The notes under the pieces are model-generated. The model saw only the letters and a list, made by a program, of their open reading frames with translations. It did not search any database and had not been told where the DNA came from. A stretch of 64,000 nucleotides of DNA, taken from assembly GCF_900094545.1 (NCBI RefSeq), contig NZ_FMAH01000017.1, positions 52,752 through 116,751 on the forward strand, read 5' to 3'. Made by a program: the position numbers and the translations under genes. Positions 50,719 through 60,087 of the stretch are shown one piece after another. The DNA comes from Martinezella miluonensis (lineage in GTDB: Bacteria > Pseudomonadota > Alphaproteobacteria > Rhizobiales > Rhizobiaceae). Each line of letters opens with the position of its first letter. The first letter of the stretch is position 1.

Positions 50719-52176
50719 ATGACCACTTCAGGCGTTCGCGTCCGCATCGCACCCTCCCCCACCGGCGAGCCGCATGTCGGTACCGCTTACATCGCGCTGT
50801 TCAACTATCTCTTCGCCAAGAAACACGGCGGTGAGTTCATCCTGCGCATCGAGGACACCGACGCAACCCGCTCCACCCCGGAATTCGAGACCAAGGTGCT
50901 GGACGCGCTGAAATGGTGCGGCCTCAAATGGTCCGAAGGCCCCGATGTCGGCGGCCCTTATGGCCCTTACCGCCAGAGCGACCGCAAGGAACTCTACAAG
51001 CCCTACGTCGAAGAGATCGTGACGGCTGGCCACGGCTTCCGCTGCTTCTGCACGCCGGAGCGCCTGGAAAAGATGCGCGAGGCGCAGCGCGCCGCCGGCC
51101 TGCCGCCAAAGTATGACGGCCACTGTTTGAACCTTTCGGCCGAGGAAGTCACCACGCGGGTTGCAGCCGGCGAGCCGCATGTCGTGCGCATGAAGATACC
51201 GACCGAAGGCTCCTGCAAATTCCATGACGGCGTTTACGGTGATGTCGAAATCCCGTGGGATGCCGTCGACATGCAGGTTCTGCTCAAGGCCGACGGCATG
51301 CCGACCTATCATATGGCCAACGTCGTCGATGACCATCTGATGAAAATCACCCATGTCGCGCGCGGCGAAGAATGGCTTGCTTCCGTGCCCAAGCACATCC
51401 TGATCTATCAGTATCTCGGCTGGGAAGCGCCTGTTTTCATGCACCTGTCGCTGATGCGCAATGCCGACAAGTCGAAGCTGTCGAAGCGCAAGAACCCGAC
51501 GTCGATCTCCTATTATACGGCCCTCGGCTACATCCCCGAGGCGCTCATGAACTTCCTCGGCCTGTTCTTCATCCAGATCGCCGAAGGCGAAGAGCTGTTG
51601 TCCATGGACGAGCTCGCCGGAAAATTCGACCCAGAAAACCTCTCCAAGGCCGGCGCGATCTTCGATATCCAGAAGCTCGACTGGCTGAACGGCCGCTGGA
51701 TTCGCGAGAAGCTCTCGGAAGAGGAATTCCAGCACCGCGTCCTGACCTGGGCGATGGAGAACGACCGCTTGAAGGAAGGCCTCAAGCTCTCGCAGTCGCG
51801 CATCACCAAGCTCGGCGAGCTGCCCGATCTCGCCGGTTTCCTGTTCAAGTCCGATCTCAACCTCGATCCAGCTGCTTTCGCCAGGATCAAGTCGACGCCG
51901 GAAGAATTGCTGGAAATCCTGAACACGGTACAGCCCGACCTCGAGAAGATCCTCGAATGGAATGTCGAGACGATCGAAGCCGAGCTGCGCGCCATCGCTG
52001 ACCGCATGGGCAAGAAGCTGAAGGTCATCGTCGCGCCGCTCTTCGTTGCCGTCTCGGGCTCCTCGCGCTCCCTGCCGCTTTTCGATAGCATGGCCATCCT
52101 CGGCCGTTCCGTCGTGCGCCAGCGGCTGAAACTTGCCGCCCAGACCGTTGCGACCCTCGTCGGCCCGAAGAATTGA
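50719..52176 (+). CDS. gltX: glutamyl-tRNA synthetase
   Basis: The 485-residue class I enzyme has the HIGH-like motif in IAPSPTGEPHVGTAYIALFNYLFA at the N-terminus, ILRIEDTDATRS, and the KMSKS-like motif SKLSKRKNPTS near residue 255. It charges glutamate onto tRNA-Glu, and probably tRNA-Gln if the organism uses the amidotransferase route; whether this is the sole or a second gltX cannot be seen here. The C-terminal anticodon-binding domain is complete. lysS follows after 15 bases on the same strand, so the two are probably co-transcribed. Confidence 0.95.
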   Translation: MTTSGVRVRIAPSPTGEPHVGTAYIALFNYLFAKKHGGEFILRIEDTDATRSTPEFETKVLDALKWCGLKWSEGPDVGGPYGPYRQSDRKELYKPYVEEIVTAGHGFRCFCTPERLEKMREAQRAAGLPPKYDGHCLNLSAEEVTTRVAAGEPHVVRMKIPTEGSCKFHDGVYGDVEIPWDAVDMQVLLKADGMPTYHMANVVDDHLMKITHVARGEEWLASVPKHILIYQYLGWEAPVFMHLSLMRNADKSKLSKRKNPTSISYYTALGYIPEALMNFLGLFFIQIAEGEELLSMDELAGKFDPENLSKAGAIFDIQKLDWLNGRWIREKLSEEEFQHRVLTWAMENDRLKEGLKLSQSRITKLGELPDLAGFLFKSDLNLDPAAFARIKSTPEELLEILNTVQPDLEKILEWNVETIEAELRAIADRMGKKLKVIVAPLFVAVSGSSRSLPLFDSMAILGRSVVRQRLKLAAQTVATLVGPKN

Positions 52177-52191
52177 ACCGGACGTAAAACC

Positions 52192-53688
52192 ATGAACGAC
52201 AAGACCGAAACCGCCACCCTCTCCTCCGACGCAACGGAAGTTCGCGCGCAGAAGCTGAAGCTACTGCGCGAACAGATCGGCGACGTCTATCCGGCGCATT
52301 TTCACCGGACGATGACCAATGCCGAACTGGCTGCGAAATACGAAGGCCTGGAGCCGGATACGGAAACCGCCGATGTCGTGACCGTCGCCGGCCGCGTCTA
52401 TTCTTCGCGCAACTCGGGCATGTTCATGGACATCCATGACGCCTCGGCCAAGATCCAGATCTTCAGCCACAAGGACGCGACCGGCGAAGAGGCCCGCAGC
52501 CTGCTGCCGATGATCGATATCGGCGATATCATCGGCGTCACCGGCGTCGTGCGCCGCACCAAGCGCGGCGAGCTGACGATCAACGCGCAGCAGATCACCA
52601 TGCTGACCAAGTCGTTGCTGCCGATGCCCGAGAAGTGGCACGGCCTGTCCGATATCGAGCTGCGCTACCGCAAGCGCCACCTCGACATCATGACCAACGA
52701 GGAATCGAAGCTTCGCTTCCAGCAGCGCAGCCGCATCGTCTCCGGCATCCGCCGCTTCATGGAGAATGACGGCTTCATGGAAGTCGAGACGCCGATGCTG
52801 CATTCGGTTTATGGCGGCGCCACCGCCGAGCCGTTCAAGACGCATCACAACACGCTGAAACTCGACATGTACCTGCGCATCGCGCCGGAACTGTTCCTGA
52901 AGCGCACGCTGGTCTCGGGCCTCACCGACAAGGTCTTCGAGATCAACCGCAACTTCCGCAACGAAGGCGTCTCCACCCGGCACAATCCTGAATTCACGAT
53001 GATGGAGTGCTACTGGGCCTATGCCGACTACGAGGACATCATGGACCTCGTCGAGCGGCTGTTCTCGACGCTCGCCATGTCGATCCACGGCAGCACCGAA
53101 TTCACCTTCGGCGACAAGCAGATCTCATTCAAGGGCCCGTTCCGCCGCGTGCCGATGCCTGATGCCGTCAAGGAAGCGACCGGTATCGACTTCCTGGCGA
53201 TCAAGACTGACGAAGAAGCCCGTGCTGCCTCCAAGGCCGCCGGCTTTGCCGTCGAGAAGGACGCCACCTGGGGCGAATGCCTCGCCTTCATCTTCGAAGA
53301 GAAGGTCGAGGGCACGCTGATCCAGCCGGCGCACGTCACGCATTTCCCGAAGGACATCTCGCCCTTCGCCAAGGAAGTGCCGGGCGAACCGCGCCTCGTC
53401 GAGCGTTTTGAGACCTATTGCAACGCCTGGGAACTCGGCAACGCCTTCTCGGAGCTCAACGATCCGGAAGAGCAGCGCGCCCGCATGGTCGAGCAGCTCC
53501 AGCAGGCACATGCGCGCGGCGAGAAGGAAAAGCAGCTGGACGAGGAATTCCTCGATGCCATCGATCAGGGCATGCCTCCGGCAGGCGGCCTGGGCATCGG
53601 CGTGGACCGTCTCATCATGCTGCTCACCAACTCGCCGTCGATCCGCGATATCATCCTCTTCCCGGCGCGGCGCGCCAAGGCCGATTGA
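52192..53688 (+). CDS. lysS: lysyl-tRNA synthetase, class II
   Basis: The 498-residue class II enzyme has an N-terminal OB-fold (VTVAGRVYSSRNSGMFMDIHDASAKIQIF), motif 2 in FEINRNFRNEGVSTRHNPEFTMMECYWAY and motif 3 in GLGIGVDRLIMLLTN. It attaches lysine to tRNA-Lys. Many alphaproteobacteria instead have class I LysRS; a class II enzyme here is worth noting but not unusual in rhizobia. The catalytic domain also contains an insert near residues 320-380 (LAIKTDEEARAASKAAGF). It sits 15 bases after gltX. Confidence 0.95.
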   Translation: MNDKTETATLSSDATEVRAQKLKLLREQIGDVYPAHFHRTMTNAELAAKYEGLEPDTETADVVTVAGRVYSSRNSGMFMDIHDASAKIQIFSHKDATGEEARSLLPMIDIGDIIGVTGVVRRTKRGELTINAQQITMLTKSLLPMPEKWHGLSDIELRYRKRHLDIMTNEESKLRFQQRSRIVSGIRRFMENDGFMEVETPMLHSVYGGATAEPFKTHHNTLKLDMYLRIAPELFLKRTLVSGLTDKVFEINRNFRNEGVSTRHNPEFTMMECYWAYADYEDIMDLVERLFSTLAMSIHGSTEFTFGDKQISFKGPFRRVPMPDAVKEATGIDFLAIKTDEEARAASKAAGFAVEKDATWGECLAFIFEEKVEGTLIQPAHVTHFPKDISPFAKEVPGEPRLVERFETYCNAWELGNAFSELNDPEEQRARMVEQLQQAHARGEKEKQLDEEFLDAIDQGMPPAGGLGIGVDRLIMLLTNSPSIRDIILFPARRAKAD

Positions 53689-53723
53689 GGCAATCCCGCC
53701 TTCCCAGATCAAAGGTGCGAACC

Positions 53724-54008
53724 ATGACCGAGAAAGAGACATCGGCGGCAGATGCCGACAGCGAACTGCAGCGACAGGCCGATCTTGCAGAGATCGGTGA
53801 TGTCGATTTGTCGCAATACAAGCCGGGAACTTTTGGTTGCCACGAGGCGATGCACACGACGTCGATCATGCTCGACATGACCGACGATCATCTGCTGCAG
53901 CACCCCGCTATCCTGGCAGATCCCGATTTCTACCGTCTTGCCGGCGAAGTTCACGAGGCGCTCTTCGCGCTCTACCAGGCTATCGGCGAGAAACATTTGG
54001 CAGATTGA
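53724..54008 (+). CDS. small conserved protein of unknown function
   Basis: The 94-residue protein starts at 53724. It is acidic at the N-terminus, then has YKPGTFGCHEAMHTTSIMLD and a helical end (LAGEVHEALFALYQAIGEKHLAD). It looks like a small cytoplasmic helical protein; a single Cys-His cluster (GCHEAMH) could bind a metal or cofactor. I do not recognise a family. It follows lysS by 35 bases on the same strand, so it may be the last gene of the tRNA synthetase operon. Confidence 0.75.
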   Translation: MTEKETSAADADSELQRQADLAEIGDVDLSQYKPGTFGCHEAMHTTSIMLDMTDDHLLQHPAILADPDFYRLAGEVHEALFALYQAIGEKHLAD

Positions 54009-54015
54009 GGAACTT

Positions 54016-54041
54016 GTCTTTGCGCTGGCCGGCGCAAAGAC
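54016..54041. terminator. bidirectional terminator hairpin
   Basis: GTCTTTGCGC (54016-54025) and GCGCAAAGAC (54032-54041) form a perfect 10-bp stem around TGGCCG between two convergent genes. Confidence 0.8.
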
Positions 54042-54049
54042 ACTTCCGA

Positions 54050-54862
54050 TCAGTTCGTGACGGGCGACCGCCGGTCGGCAGCACCCGTCAAGGTCGGATC
54101 CAGTCCCTGTGACGGCCCCTTTTCGTCGCTGGTCGCGTCGGCACCGATAAACTCGCCATTCTCGTCATAGTCCGACCGCACGTTGCCGGTCGATTTCGGC
54201 TCGGGCGGAGCAGGCTTGCTATCTTGTTTCTCTGCCTGCTTGGCAGCCGCTTTTTCTTCCGCGGCGATTGCTGCCTTTAGCTTGTCTTTCTTGGCATCGC
54301 CGGGTCTATTGTCTGCCGCAAGCGCATTGTCGCAATCGCTCAGGTCCTTCAACCCGGCAAGGGCAGTATCGATGTCGTGCGGCATCATGGTGATCTGCTC
54401 GCCATAAAACAGACCAGCCGTGCTTGCGTCACCATCATAATAGCGCGCGGTAAGCGGGACCTCGCTGCTGCCGTCGGCAAGCTTCTCGGGATGCGGAACA
54501 TAGACGACATCCGCCCCCAGCGCCCGGCCCCGTATGTCGGAGCGCAGCGTCGGCCCTTTCTCGTCGAGAACCACAACCTGGACGAGGTCCGGCTTCTGTT
54601 CCTGATAAACGGCCTTGGCGACACGCAGCGCAGTCGTCACGCGCGTCATGCCATCGGTCGGTTGGGTGCGGATATATTTGCGCACCCAGAAGCGATTGTC
54701 CTTGCGAATGGTAACGAGATTGATGTCCGTGCACTGCAGCCCGTTGCGGGAGGCAGAGGTAAGACCGAGAAGCTTGTCCTTGCCGACATAAATCGCCAAA
54801 ACGCCGGAGCAGCCTATGAGAAAGGCCGCTCCGCCGATCAGGACGACAAACTTCCGGGGCAT
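54050..54862 (-). CDS. membrane-anchored protein of unknown function with charged C-terminal region
   Basis: The 270-residue frame starts at the ATG 54862, giving a signal anchor (MPRKFVVLIGGAAFLIGCSG). A GTG at 54889 with GGAG eight bases ahead is an alternative start. The chain continues with KDKLLGLTSASRNGLQC, a mixed alpha/beta part (RVAKAVYQEQKPDLVQVVVLDEKG), and then a low-complexity Lys/Ala/Glu-rich region (AAIAAEEKAAAKQAEKQ) and a Pro-rich tail. No family recognised. It is divergent from a LysR gene, with a gap of over 220 bases. Confidence 0.65.
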   Translation of the reverse strand: MPRKFVVLIGGAAFLIGCSGVLAIYVGKDKLLGLTSASRNGLQCTDINLVTIRKDNRFWVRKYIRTQPTDGMTRVTTALRVAKAVYQEQKPDLVQVVVLDEKGPTLRSDIRGRALGADVVYVPHPEKLADGSSEVPLTARYYDGDASTAGLFYGEQITMMPHDIDTALAGLKDLSDCDNALAADNRPGDAKKDKLKAAIAAEEKAAAKQAEKQDSKPAPPEPKSTGNVRSDYDENGEFIGADATSDEKGPSQGLDPTLTGAADRRSPVTN

Positions 54863-55084
54863 CCGGAAAATGTGCAGTAAGGCGCTCACGCCAACTGCTC
54901 CAGCATAGACCACTCCAAGGCGATAAAGATGATCACCCCTCACGTTAGGGATTTGGCGTTTCGGAATACTTAAAACGGAGGCAAAACTTGCGTCCCTCGC
55001 GGTATCTTTACCAAAAAAGGTCCAAACTTTCACAGCTTTGACGAGAGCTTGCTTTCCGTGCCGCGAACATGCTCTAACCCTTTA

Positions 55085-55993
55085 ATGGCCTTCACCTTGA
55101 GACAGTTGCAGTATTTCGTTGCCGTCGCAGAGCAGGGTTCGGTGACCCGCGCGGCCCAGAATCTGTCGATCTCGCAATCCTCGGTCACCGAAGCCCTGAA
55201 AGAATTGGAAGGCGACCTCGGCGTCGAGCTGTTCGAACGCCATCCGCGCGGGCTCTCCATCACCCATAACGGTCACCAGTTCCTGCGCCATGCGACAAAG
55301 ATTCTCGCGACCGTTTCCGACGCGCGAACCAGCTTTTCCGGCAAGCGGAACGAGGCCGGCGGTACGCTGAATATCGGCGTGACGTCGCTCGTCGCCGGCT
55401 ATGTCCTGTCGGATCTTCTGGCCCGCTATCGCCGCGCCTGCCCCGGCGTCGAAGTCAGCGCCATCGAGGATAATGGCGGTTATCTCGAACATCTTCTGGT
55501 TGGCGGCGAACTCGATGTCGCCGTCATGGTCATTTCCAACCTTCGCGACCGCATGGCACTGCAGGCCGAGATCCTCGAGACCTCGCCCTATCGCCTCTGG
55601 CTGCCGATGGGCCATCCCCTCGTCTCGGCCGACATCATCAGCGTCGCCGACATCAGCCGCGAACCGCTGATCATGCTGACCATCGACGAGATCGAGGAGA
55701 ATACCGGCAAGCTGCTGAGCGCACTCGGCGCCCGCCCCCATGTCGCCTTCCGCACGCGCTCGGTCGAGGCGGTGCGCAGCCTTGTGGCGACCGGCGCCGG
55801 CGTCGCGCTGCTGCCGGATCTCGTCTATCGCCCCTGGTCGCTGGAAGGCGATCGCATCGAGAGCCGCGACGTTTCCGGCTCGCTGCCGGTCGTGCAGGTC
55901 GGCATGGTCTGGCGCAAGGGATCCAGCCTGCCACAGGCCGCCCGCGACTTCGTCGGCGTCGCCGAAAGCATGCGCACGGGACGACAACGGTAA
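55085..55993 (+). CDS. LysR-family transcriptional regulator
   Basis: The 302-residue protein starts at 55085, with an alternative ATG at 55049. The N-terminal helix-turn-helix reads LRQLQYFVAVAEQGSVTRAAQNLSISQSSVTEALKELEGDLGVELFERHPRG, and the effector domain follows (GTLNIGVTSLVAGYVLSDLLARYRRACPG). It is divergent from the unknown membrane-anchored protein gene, which is therefore a candidate target. The exonuclease gene follows 68 bases later on the same strand. The inducer is not known. Confidence 0.9.
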   Translation: MAFTLRQLQYFVAVAEQGSVTRAAQNLSISQSSVTEALKELEGDLGVELFERHPRGLSITHNGHQFLRHATKILATVSDARTSFSGKRNEAGGTLNIGVTSLVAGYVLSDLLARYRRACPGVEVSAIEDNGGYLEHLLVGGELDVAVMVISNLRDRMALQAEILETSPYRLWLPMGHPLVSADIISVADISREPLIMLTIDEIEENTGKLLSALGARPHVAFRTRSVEAVRSLVATGAGVALLPDLVYRPWSLEGDRIESRDVSGSLPVVQVGMVWRKGSSLPQAARDFVGVAESMRTGRQR

Positions 55994-56061
55994 CAGGGGC
56001 GATCTTCCGGCGCCAATGCATGGAATACAATCGAAGATCGTTCGAGCAGCGAGGGCGAGAT

Positions 56062-56688
56062 ATGAAAACCGCCATCATATTTGACTGTGAGTTCCTTTGC
56101 CTTGAAGGGTCGCAACGCCGGTTCTGGTGCGCGGCTCACGATCCCGATCCGGTCATCGCTGAGGTCGGCGCCGTCAAACTTGGCCTCGAAGGCGATTTCC
56201 CTATTCTGGGTAGCTATAAGGCCCATGTTCGCCCCATCGACAGGTTTGGTGCTCAATATGCGCTCGACCCGTTCTTCACCGCCCTCACCGGCATTACCGA
56301 GGACAACATCAGGTCCGAAGGCGTCTTGTTGCAGGACGCTCTCGCCGGTCTGGACCGCTTCTCGGACGGCGCTCGCTTCTGGTCCTGGGGCAAGGACGAG
56401 CTGAACATGATGGCGATCAGCTGCTATGTCGCCGGAATTCAGCCCTCCATTCCGGCGCATCGCTTCGACAATGCCGTCAAGCTTCTGCTGGCAGCGGGAA
56501 TGCCTGTCGAAGATCTGGCAAAGACGCCGAGCAACAAACTTGCCGACTACTATGGCGTGCAGCATCCACCGCTTCAGGGCCATGATGCGCTCGACGACGC
56601 GCTTTCCGTTTCCTACACGCTGCAACACCTCATGAAGGCAGGAAATCTACAGCCCGAAACCTTCGACCTCGCACGCATCAGAGATTAG
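56062..56688 (+). CDS. DEDD-type 3'-5' exonuclease
   Basis: The 208-residue protein starts at 56062 after GAGGGCGAG. It has the DEDD exonuclease motifs: Asp8 and Glu10 in IIFDCEFLCLEG, Asp in WSWGKDELNMMA (near 110), and GHDALDDALS with the final His-Asp (DEDDh type). The nearest named groups are KapD/ERI-1-like exonucleases and the epsilon proofreading domain. It probably trims RNA or single-stranded DNA with two Mg ions; the natural target is unknown. It follows the LysR gene and precedes a transport operon. Confidence 0.87.
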   Translation: MKTAIIFDCEFLCLEGSQRRFWCAAHDPDPVIAEVGAVKLGLEGDFPILGSYKAHVRPIDRFGAQYALDPFFTALTGITEDNIRSEGVLLQDALAGLDRFSDGARFWSWGKDELNMMAISCYVAGIQPSIPAHRFDNAVKLLLAAGMPVEDLAKTPSNKLADYYGVQHPPLQGHDALDDALSVSYTLQHLMKAGNLQPETFDLARIRD

Positions 56689-56823
56689 GAATCGGAATTT
56701 CCGATATCGCCTTTCTGATAAATGAATTTGCGAATGCGGCAAAATCGGATCACCTTTTCTTCCGGGAACAAGAAGCCAGACACTGGCTCCACAATATCAA
56801 GGCTCAAAAACCGGGAGAGTCCG

Positions 56824-57984
56824 ATGAAGCATCTGCTGAAGTCATGCACGGCTGCGCTTGCATGCTTAAGTTTCGCCACGCAGGTCATTGCCGCCGAGCC
56901 GCTGAAGACGCTCGGCAAGGGCGAAGGTGCCGTCAGCATCGTCGCATGGGCTGGCTATATCGAGCGCGGCGAAAGCGACAAGAATTACGATTGGGTCACA
57001 GGTTTCGAGAAGGAAACCGGCTGCAAGGTCAGCGTCAAGACCGCCGCGACATCGGACGAAATGGTCGCGCTGATGAACGAAGGCGGCTTCGACCTCGTCA
57101 CCGCTTCCGGTGACGCCTCGCTGCGCCTCGTTGCCGGCAAGCGCGTCCAGCCGATCAACACCGACCTGATCCCGAGCTGGAAGAGCCTCGACGAACGCCT
57201 GAAGAATGCCCCCTGGCACACGGTCAACGGCGTCCATTACGGCGTCCCCTATCTCTGGGGGCCGAATGTGCTGATGTATAACACCGACGCCTTCAAGGGT
57301 CAGGCGCCGAAGAGCTGGAATATCGTCTTCGAAGAAACGACGCTGCCTGATGGTAAGTCCAACAAGGGTCGCGTCCAGGCGTATGACGGCCCGATCTACA
57401 TCGCCGATGCCGCCCTCTACCTCATGGTCCACAAGCCCGAGCTGGGCATCAAGGACCCCTACGAGCTTAACGAAGACCAGTACAAGGCCGCCCTCGAACT
57501 GCTGCGCGGCCAGCGCAAGATCGTCAGCCGCTATTGGCATGACGCGATGATCCAGACCGACGACTTCAAGAACGAAGGCGTCGTCGCCTCCGGCTCCTGG
57601 CCGTTCCAGGTGAACCTGCTGCAGACTGACAAGCAGAAGATCGCCTCCACCTTCCCGGATGAGGGAACGACAGGCTGGGCCGACACCACCATGCTGCATG
57701 CCGACAGCGAACATCCGAACTGCGCCTATATGTGGATGGAGCATTCGCTCCAGGTAAAAGTTCAGGGTGATGCGGCCGCCTGGTTCGGTGCCGTACCCTC
57801 CGTTCCGGCAGCCTGCAAGGGCGACGAGCTCCTGACCGACAGCGGTTGCGCCACCAACGGCTACGACCACTTCGACAAGATCAAGTTCTGGAAGACCCCC
57901 GTCGCCAAGTGCACCAGCCAGAGCGAATGCGTGCCCTATCATCGCTGGGTCTCCGACTATATCGGCGTGATCGGCGGCAGATAA
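56824..57984 (+). CDS. ydcS: ABC transporter substrate-binding protein, polyamine type (YdcS-like)
   Basis: The 386-residue protein starts at 56824 with GGGAG ahead and has a signal peptide (LLKSCTAALACLSFATQVIA). It belongs to the PotD/PotF/YdcS family, shown by VSIVAWAGYIERGESDKNYDWVTGFEKETGCKVSVKTA and GVPYLWGPNVLMYNTDAF. Four Cys residues near the C-terminus (ACKGDEL, GCATNGYD, KCTSQSECV) may form disulfides. It would bind putrescine, spermidine or another amine in the periplasm. It is the first gene of a five-gene operon whose last member is an aminoaldehyde dehydrogenase. Confidence 0.9.
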   Translation: MKHLLKSCTAALACLSFATQVIAAEPLKTLGKGEGAVSIVAWAGYIERGESDKNYDWVTGFEKETGCKVSVKTAATSDEMVALMNEGGFDLVTASGDASLRLVAGKRVQPINTDLIPSWKSLDERLKNAPWHTVNGVHYGVPYLWGPNVLMYNTDAFKGQAPKSWNIVFEETTLPDGKSNKGRVQAYDGPIYIADAALYLMVHKPELGIKDPYELNEDQYKAALELLRGQRKIVSRYWHDAMIQTDDFKNEGVVASGSWPFQVNLLQTDKQKIASTFPDEGTTGWADTTMLHADSEHPNCAYMWMEHSLQVKVQGDAAAWFGAVPSVPAACKGDELLTDSGCATNGYDHFDKIKFWKTPVAKCTSQSECVPYHRWVSDYIGVIGGR

Positions 57985-58002
57985 CGAGCCGACATGGGCC
58001 TT

Positions 58003-58028
58003 CGTCGCTCCGAAAAAACGGAGCGGCG
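58003..58028 (+). other. intercistronic stem-loop after the binding-protein gene
   Basis: CGCTCCG (58006-58012) and CGGAGCG (58019-58025) pair around an A6 loop; flanking bases extend the stem with one wobble pair. Such structures stabilise the upstream binding-protein mRNA so that it is made in excess over the downstream transporter subunits. Confidence 0.6.
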
Positions 58029-58129
58029 ATCCCGCCGGCACTTTGAAGCACCGGCTCCTGCAGCACACCAGATCTTGATCCGGTCCGGCTGGCATCGTTT
58101 CAAACATTCTGCATATCTTGGAGAAACCA

Positions 58130-59116
58130 ATGAACGCCGTTCGTTTCCAGCAGGTGTCGCGCCATTTCGGCCAGGTCCGCGCTGTGGACCGCGTCGATCT
58201 CGAAATCGCACCCGGCGAATTCTTCGCCATGCTCGGCCCCTCCGGCTCCGGCAAGACCACGTGCCTCAGGCTGATTGCCGGCTTCGAGCAACCCACAGGC
58301 GGCCATATCGAAATCTTCGGCGAAACCGCCGAAGGCGTGCCGCCCTACCGGCGCAACGTCAACACGGTGTTCCAGGACTATGCCCTGTTTCCGCATCTCA
58401 ATATTCTCGACAACGTCGCCTACGGGCTGATGGTCAAGGGTGTCGGCAAAAGCGAAAGGCTGCGTGCCGCCGAACAGGCGCTAGAGCTGGTGAAGCTGTC
58501 GGGTTATGGCGCTCGCCGCCCCGGCCAGCTCTCCGGCGGTCAGCGCCAGCGCGTGGCGCTCGCCCGGGCGCTGGTCAACAAGCCGAAGGTGCTGCTTCTC
58601 GACGAACCGCTCGGCGCTCTCGACCTGAAACTGCGCGAACAGATGCAAGAAGAACTGAAGAGCCTGCAACGGGCGCTCGGTATCACCTTCGTCTTCGTCA
58701 CTCACGATCAGGGTGAGGCGCTGTCCATGGCCGATCGCGTCGCCGTCTTCAACGACGGCCGCATCGTGCAGCAGGGAACGCCGCATGAGATCTACCAACA
58801 GCCGAAAACCCGCTTCGTCGCGGATTTCGTGGGCTCCTCCAATGTCATCGCCCCGGAAACCATGTCGTCGCTCGGCGGCGAACGACGCTGGGCAAGCCTG
58901 CGGCCGGAAGCGATACGGTTGACTGAGGAGAGCGGCGTGGCAGCGACCGTGAAAGCGACAAGCTTTCTCGGTGCTGCTACCCGCCTCTCGGTGGAGGCGA
59001 ACGGCGCCCGCCTGCATGTCACCGTGCCGGCAGGCCAGTCGGCGCCCGACACCGGCGCTGCCGTCCGCCTCGCATGGCTGCCGGCGGATGTGCATTACAT
59101 GGATGACGCCGCATGA
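58130..59116 (+). CDS. ydcT: ABC transporter ATP-binding protein, polyamine type (YdcT-like)
   Basis: The 328-residue protein starts at 58130; the ATG four codons earlier at 58118 is possible. It has Walker A GPSGSGKTT (36-44), signature LSGGQRQRVALARALV, Walker B VLLLDEPLGALD, and a C-terminal TOBE domain (from about residue 240). It energises import of polyamines or related amines. The downstream permease gene overlaps its stop by 4 bases. Confidence 0.93.
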   Translation: MNAVRFQQVSRHFGQVRAVDRVDLEIAPGEFFAMLGPSGSGKTTCLRLIAGFEQPTGGHIEIFGETAEGVPPYRRNVNTVFQDYALFPHLNILDNVAYGLMVKGVGKSERLRAAEQALELVKLSGYGARRPGQLSGGQRQRVALARALVNKPKVLLLDEPLGALDLKLREQMQEELKSLQRALGITFVFVTHDQGEALSMADRVAVFNDGRIVQQGTPHEIYQQPKTRFVADFVGSSNVIAPETMSSLGGERRWASLRPEAIRLTEESGVAATVKATSFLGAATRLSVEANGARLHVTVPAGQSAPDTGAAVRLAWLPADVHYMDDAA

Positions 59117-60087
59117 ACGCCGCCGCTTTCCCCACCTCGGCGCAGCACGCGCCGGCGTCGATCCTGCCGAGCCGCGGCGGCGTCTTCGGCCGCCTCTCGG
59201 ACCTCTTCTGGCGCCGTCCGAAGCTGCTGCTGTTCCTGATGCTGACGCCGCCGCTGCTCTGGCTCGGCATCATTTATATCGGCTCGCTGATCGCGCTGCT
59301 GCTGCAGAGCTTCTTCTCGATCGACGACTTCTCGGGAATGGTGAACTACGAATTCACCCTCTCGACCTATGCGCAGCTTTTGAACACAGCCAATTTCGAC
59401 ATCATCGTCCGCACGGTGGTCATGGCCGCCCTCGTCACGCTAGCATCCTCCTTCGTCGCCTTCCCCATCGCCTATTATGCGGCCCGCTATGCGCAGGGAA
59501 AATGGAAGGCGCTGTTTTATCTCGGCATCATGCTGCCGCTCTGGTCGAGCTATCTGGTGAAGGTCTATGCCTGGAAGCTCATCCTTGCCAAGGAAGGCAT
59601 CCTAACCTGGATCTTCACCAAGCTACATCTCGGTTGGCTGCTCGACGGCGTGCTCGCTTTGCCCGTCATCGGCGGCAACTCCCTGTCGGTCAGCTACATC
59701 GGCACCTTCCTCGTCTTCGTCTATATCTGGCTGCCCTATATGATCCTGCCGACGCAGGCCGCTCTCGAACGCGTACCGGCCAACCTGCTCGAAGCCTCGT
59801 CCGATCTCGGCGCAACGCCGAACCAGACCTTCCGCACGGTGCTGCTGCCACTCGCTTTGCCGGGCGTGGTCGCCGGCTCCATCTTCACCTTCTCGCTGAC
59901 ATTGGGCGATTACATCATCCCGCAGATCGTCGGCTCCTCGCGCCTCTTCATCGGCCAGGCTGTCTATGCGCAGCAGGGCACTGCCGGCAACGTGCCGCTG
60001 GCCGCCGCCTTCTCGGTCGTACCCATCGTCATCATGGCCATCTATCTCTGGATCGCTAGGAAACAGGGAGCTTTCGATGCGCTCTGA
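59113..60087 (+). CDS. ydcU: ABC transporter permease, polyamine type (YdcU-like)
   Basis: The 324-residue protein has six membrane segments after a soluble N-terminal stretch of about 45 residues. The EAA loop is [34 protein letters not shown]. Its ATG overlaps the ydcT stop, and the next permease starts 11 bases before its end. It is one half of the channel. Confidence 0.93.
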   Translation: MNAAAFPTSAQHAPASILPSRGGVFGRLSDLFWRRPKLLLFLMLTPPLLWLGIIYIGSLIALLLQSFFSIDDFSGMVNYEFTLSTYAQLLNTANFDIIVRTVVMAALVTLASSFVAFPIAYYAARYAQGKWKALFYLGIMLPLWSSYLVKVYAWKLILAKEGILTWIFTKLHLGWLLDGVLALPVIGGNSLSVSYIGTFLVFVYIWLPYMILPTQAALERVPANLLEASSDLGATPNQTFRTVLLPLALPGVVAGSIFTFSLTLGDYIIPQIVGSSRLFIGQAVYAQQGTAGNVPLAAAFSVVPIVIMAIYLWIARKQGAFDAL

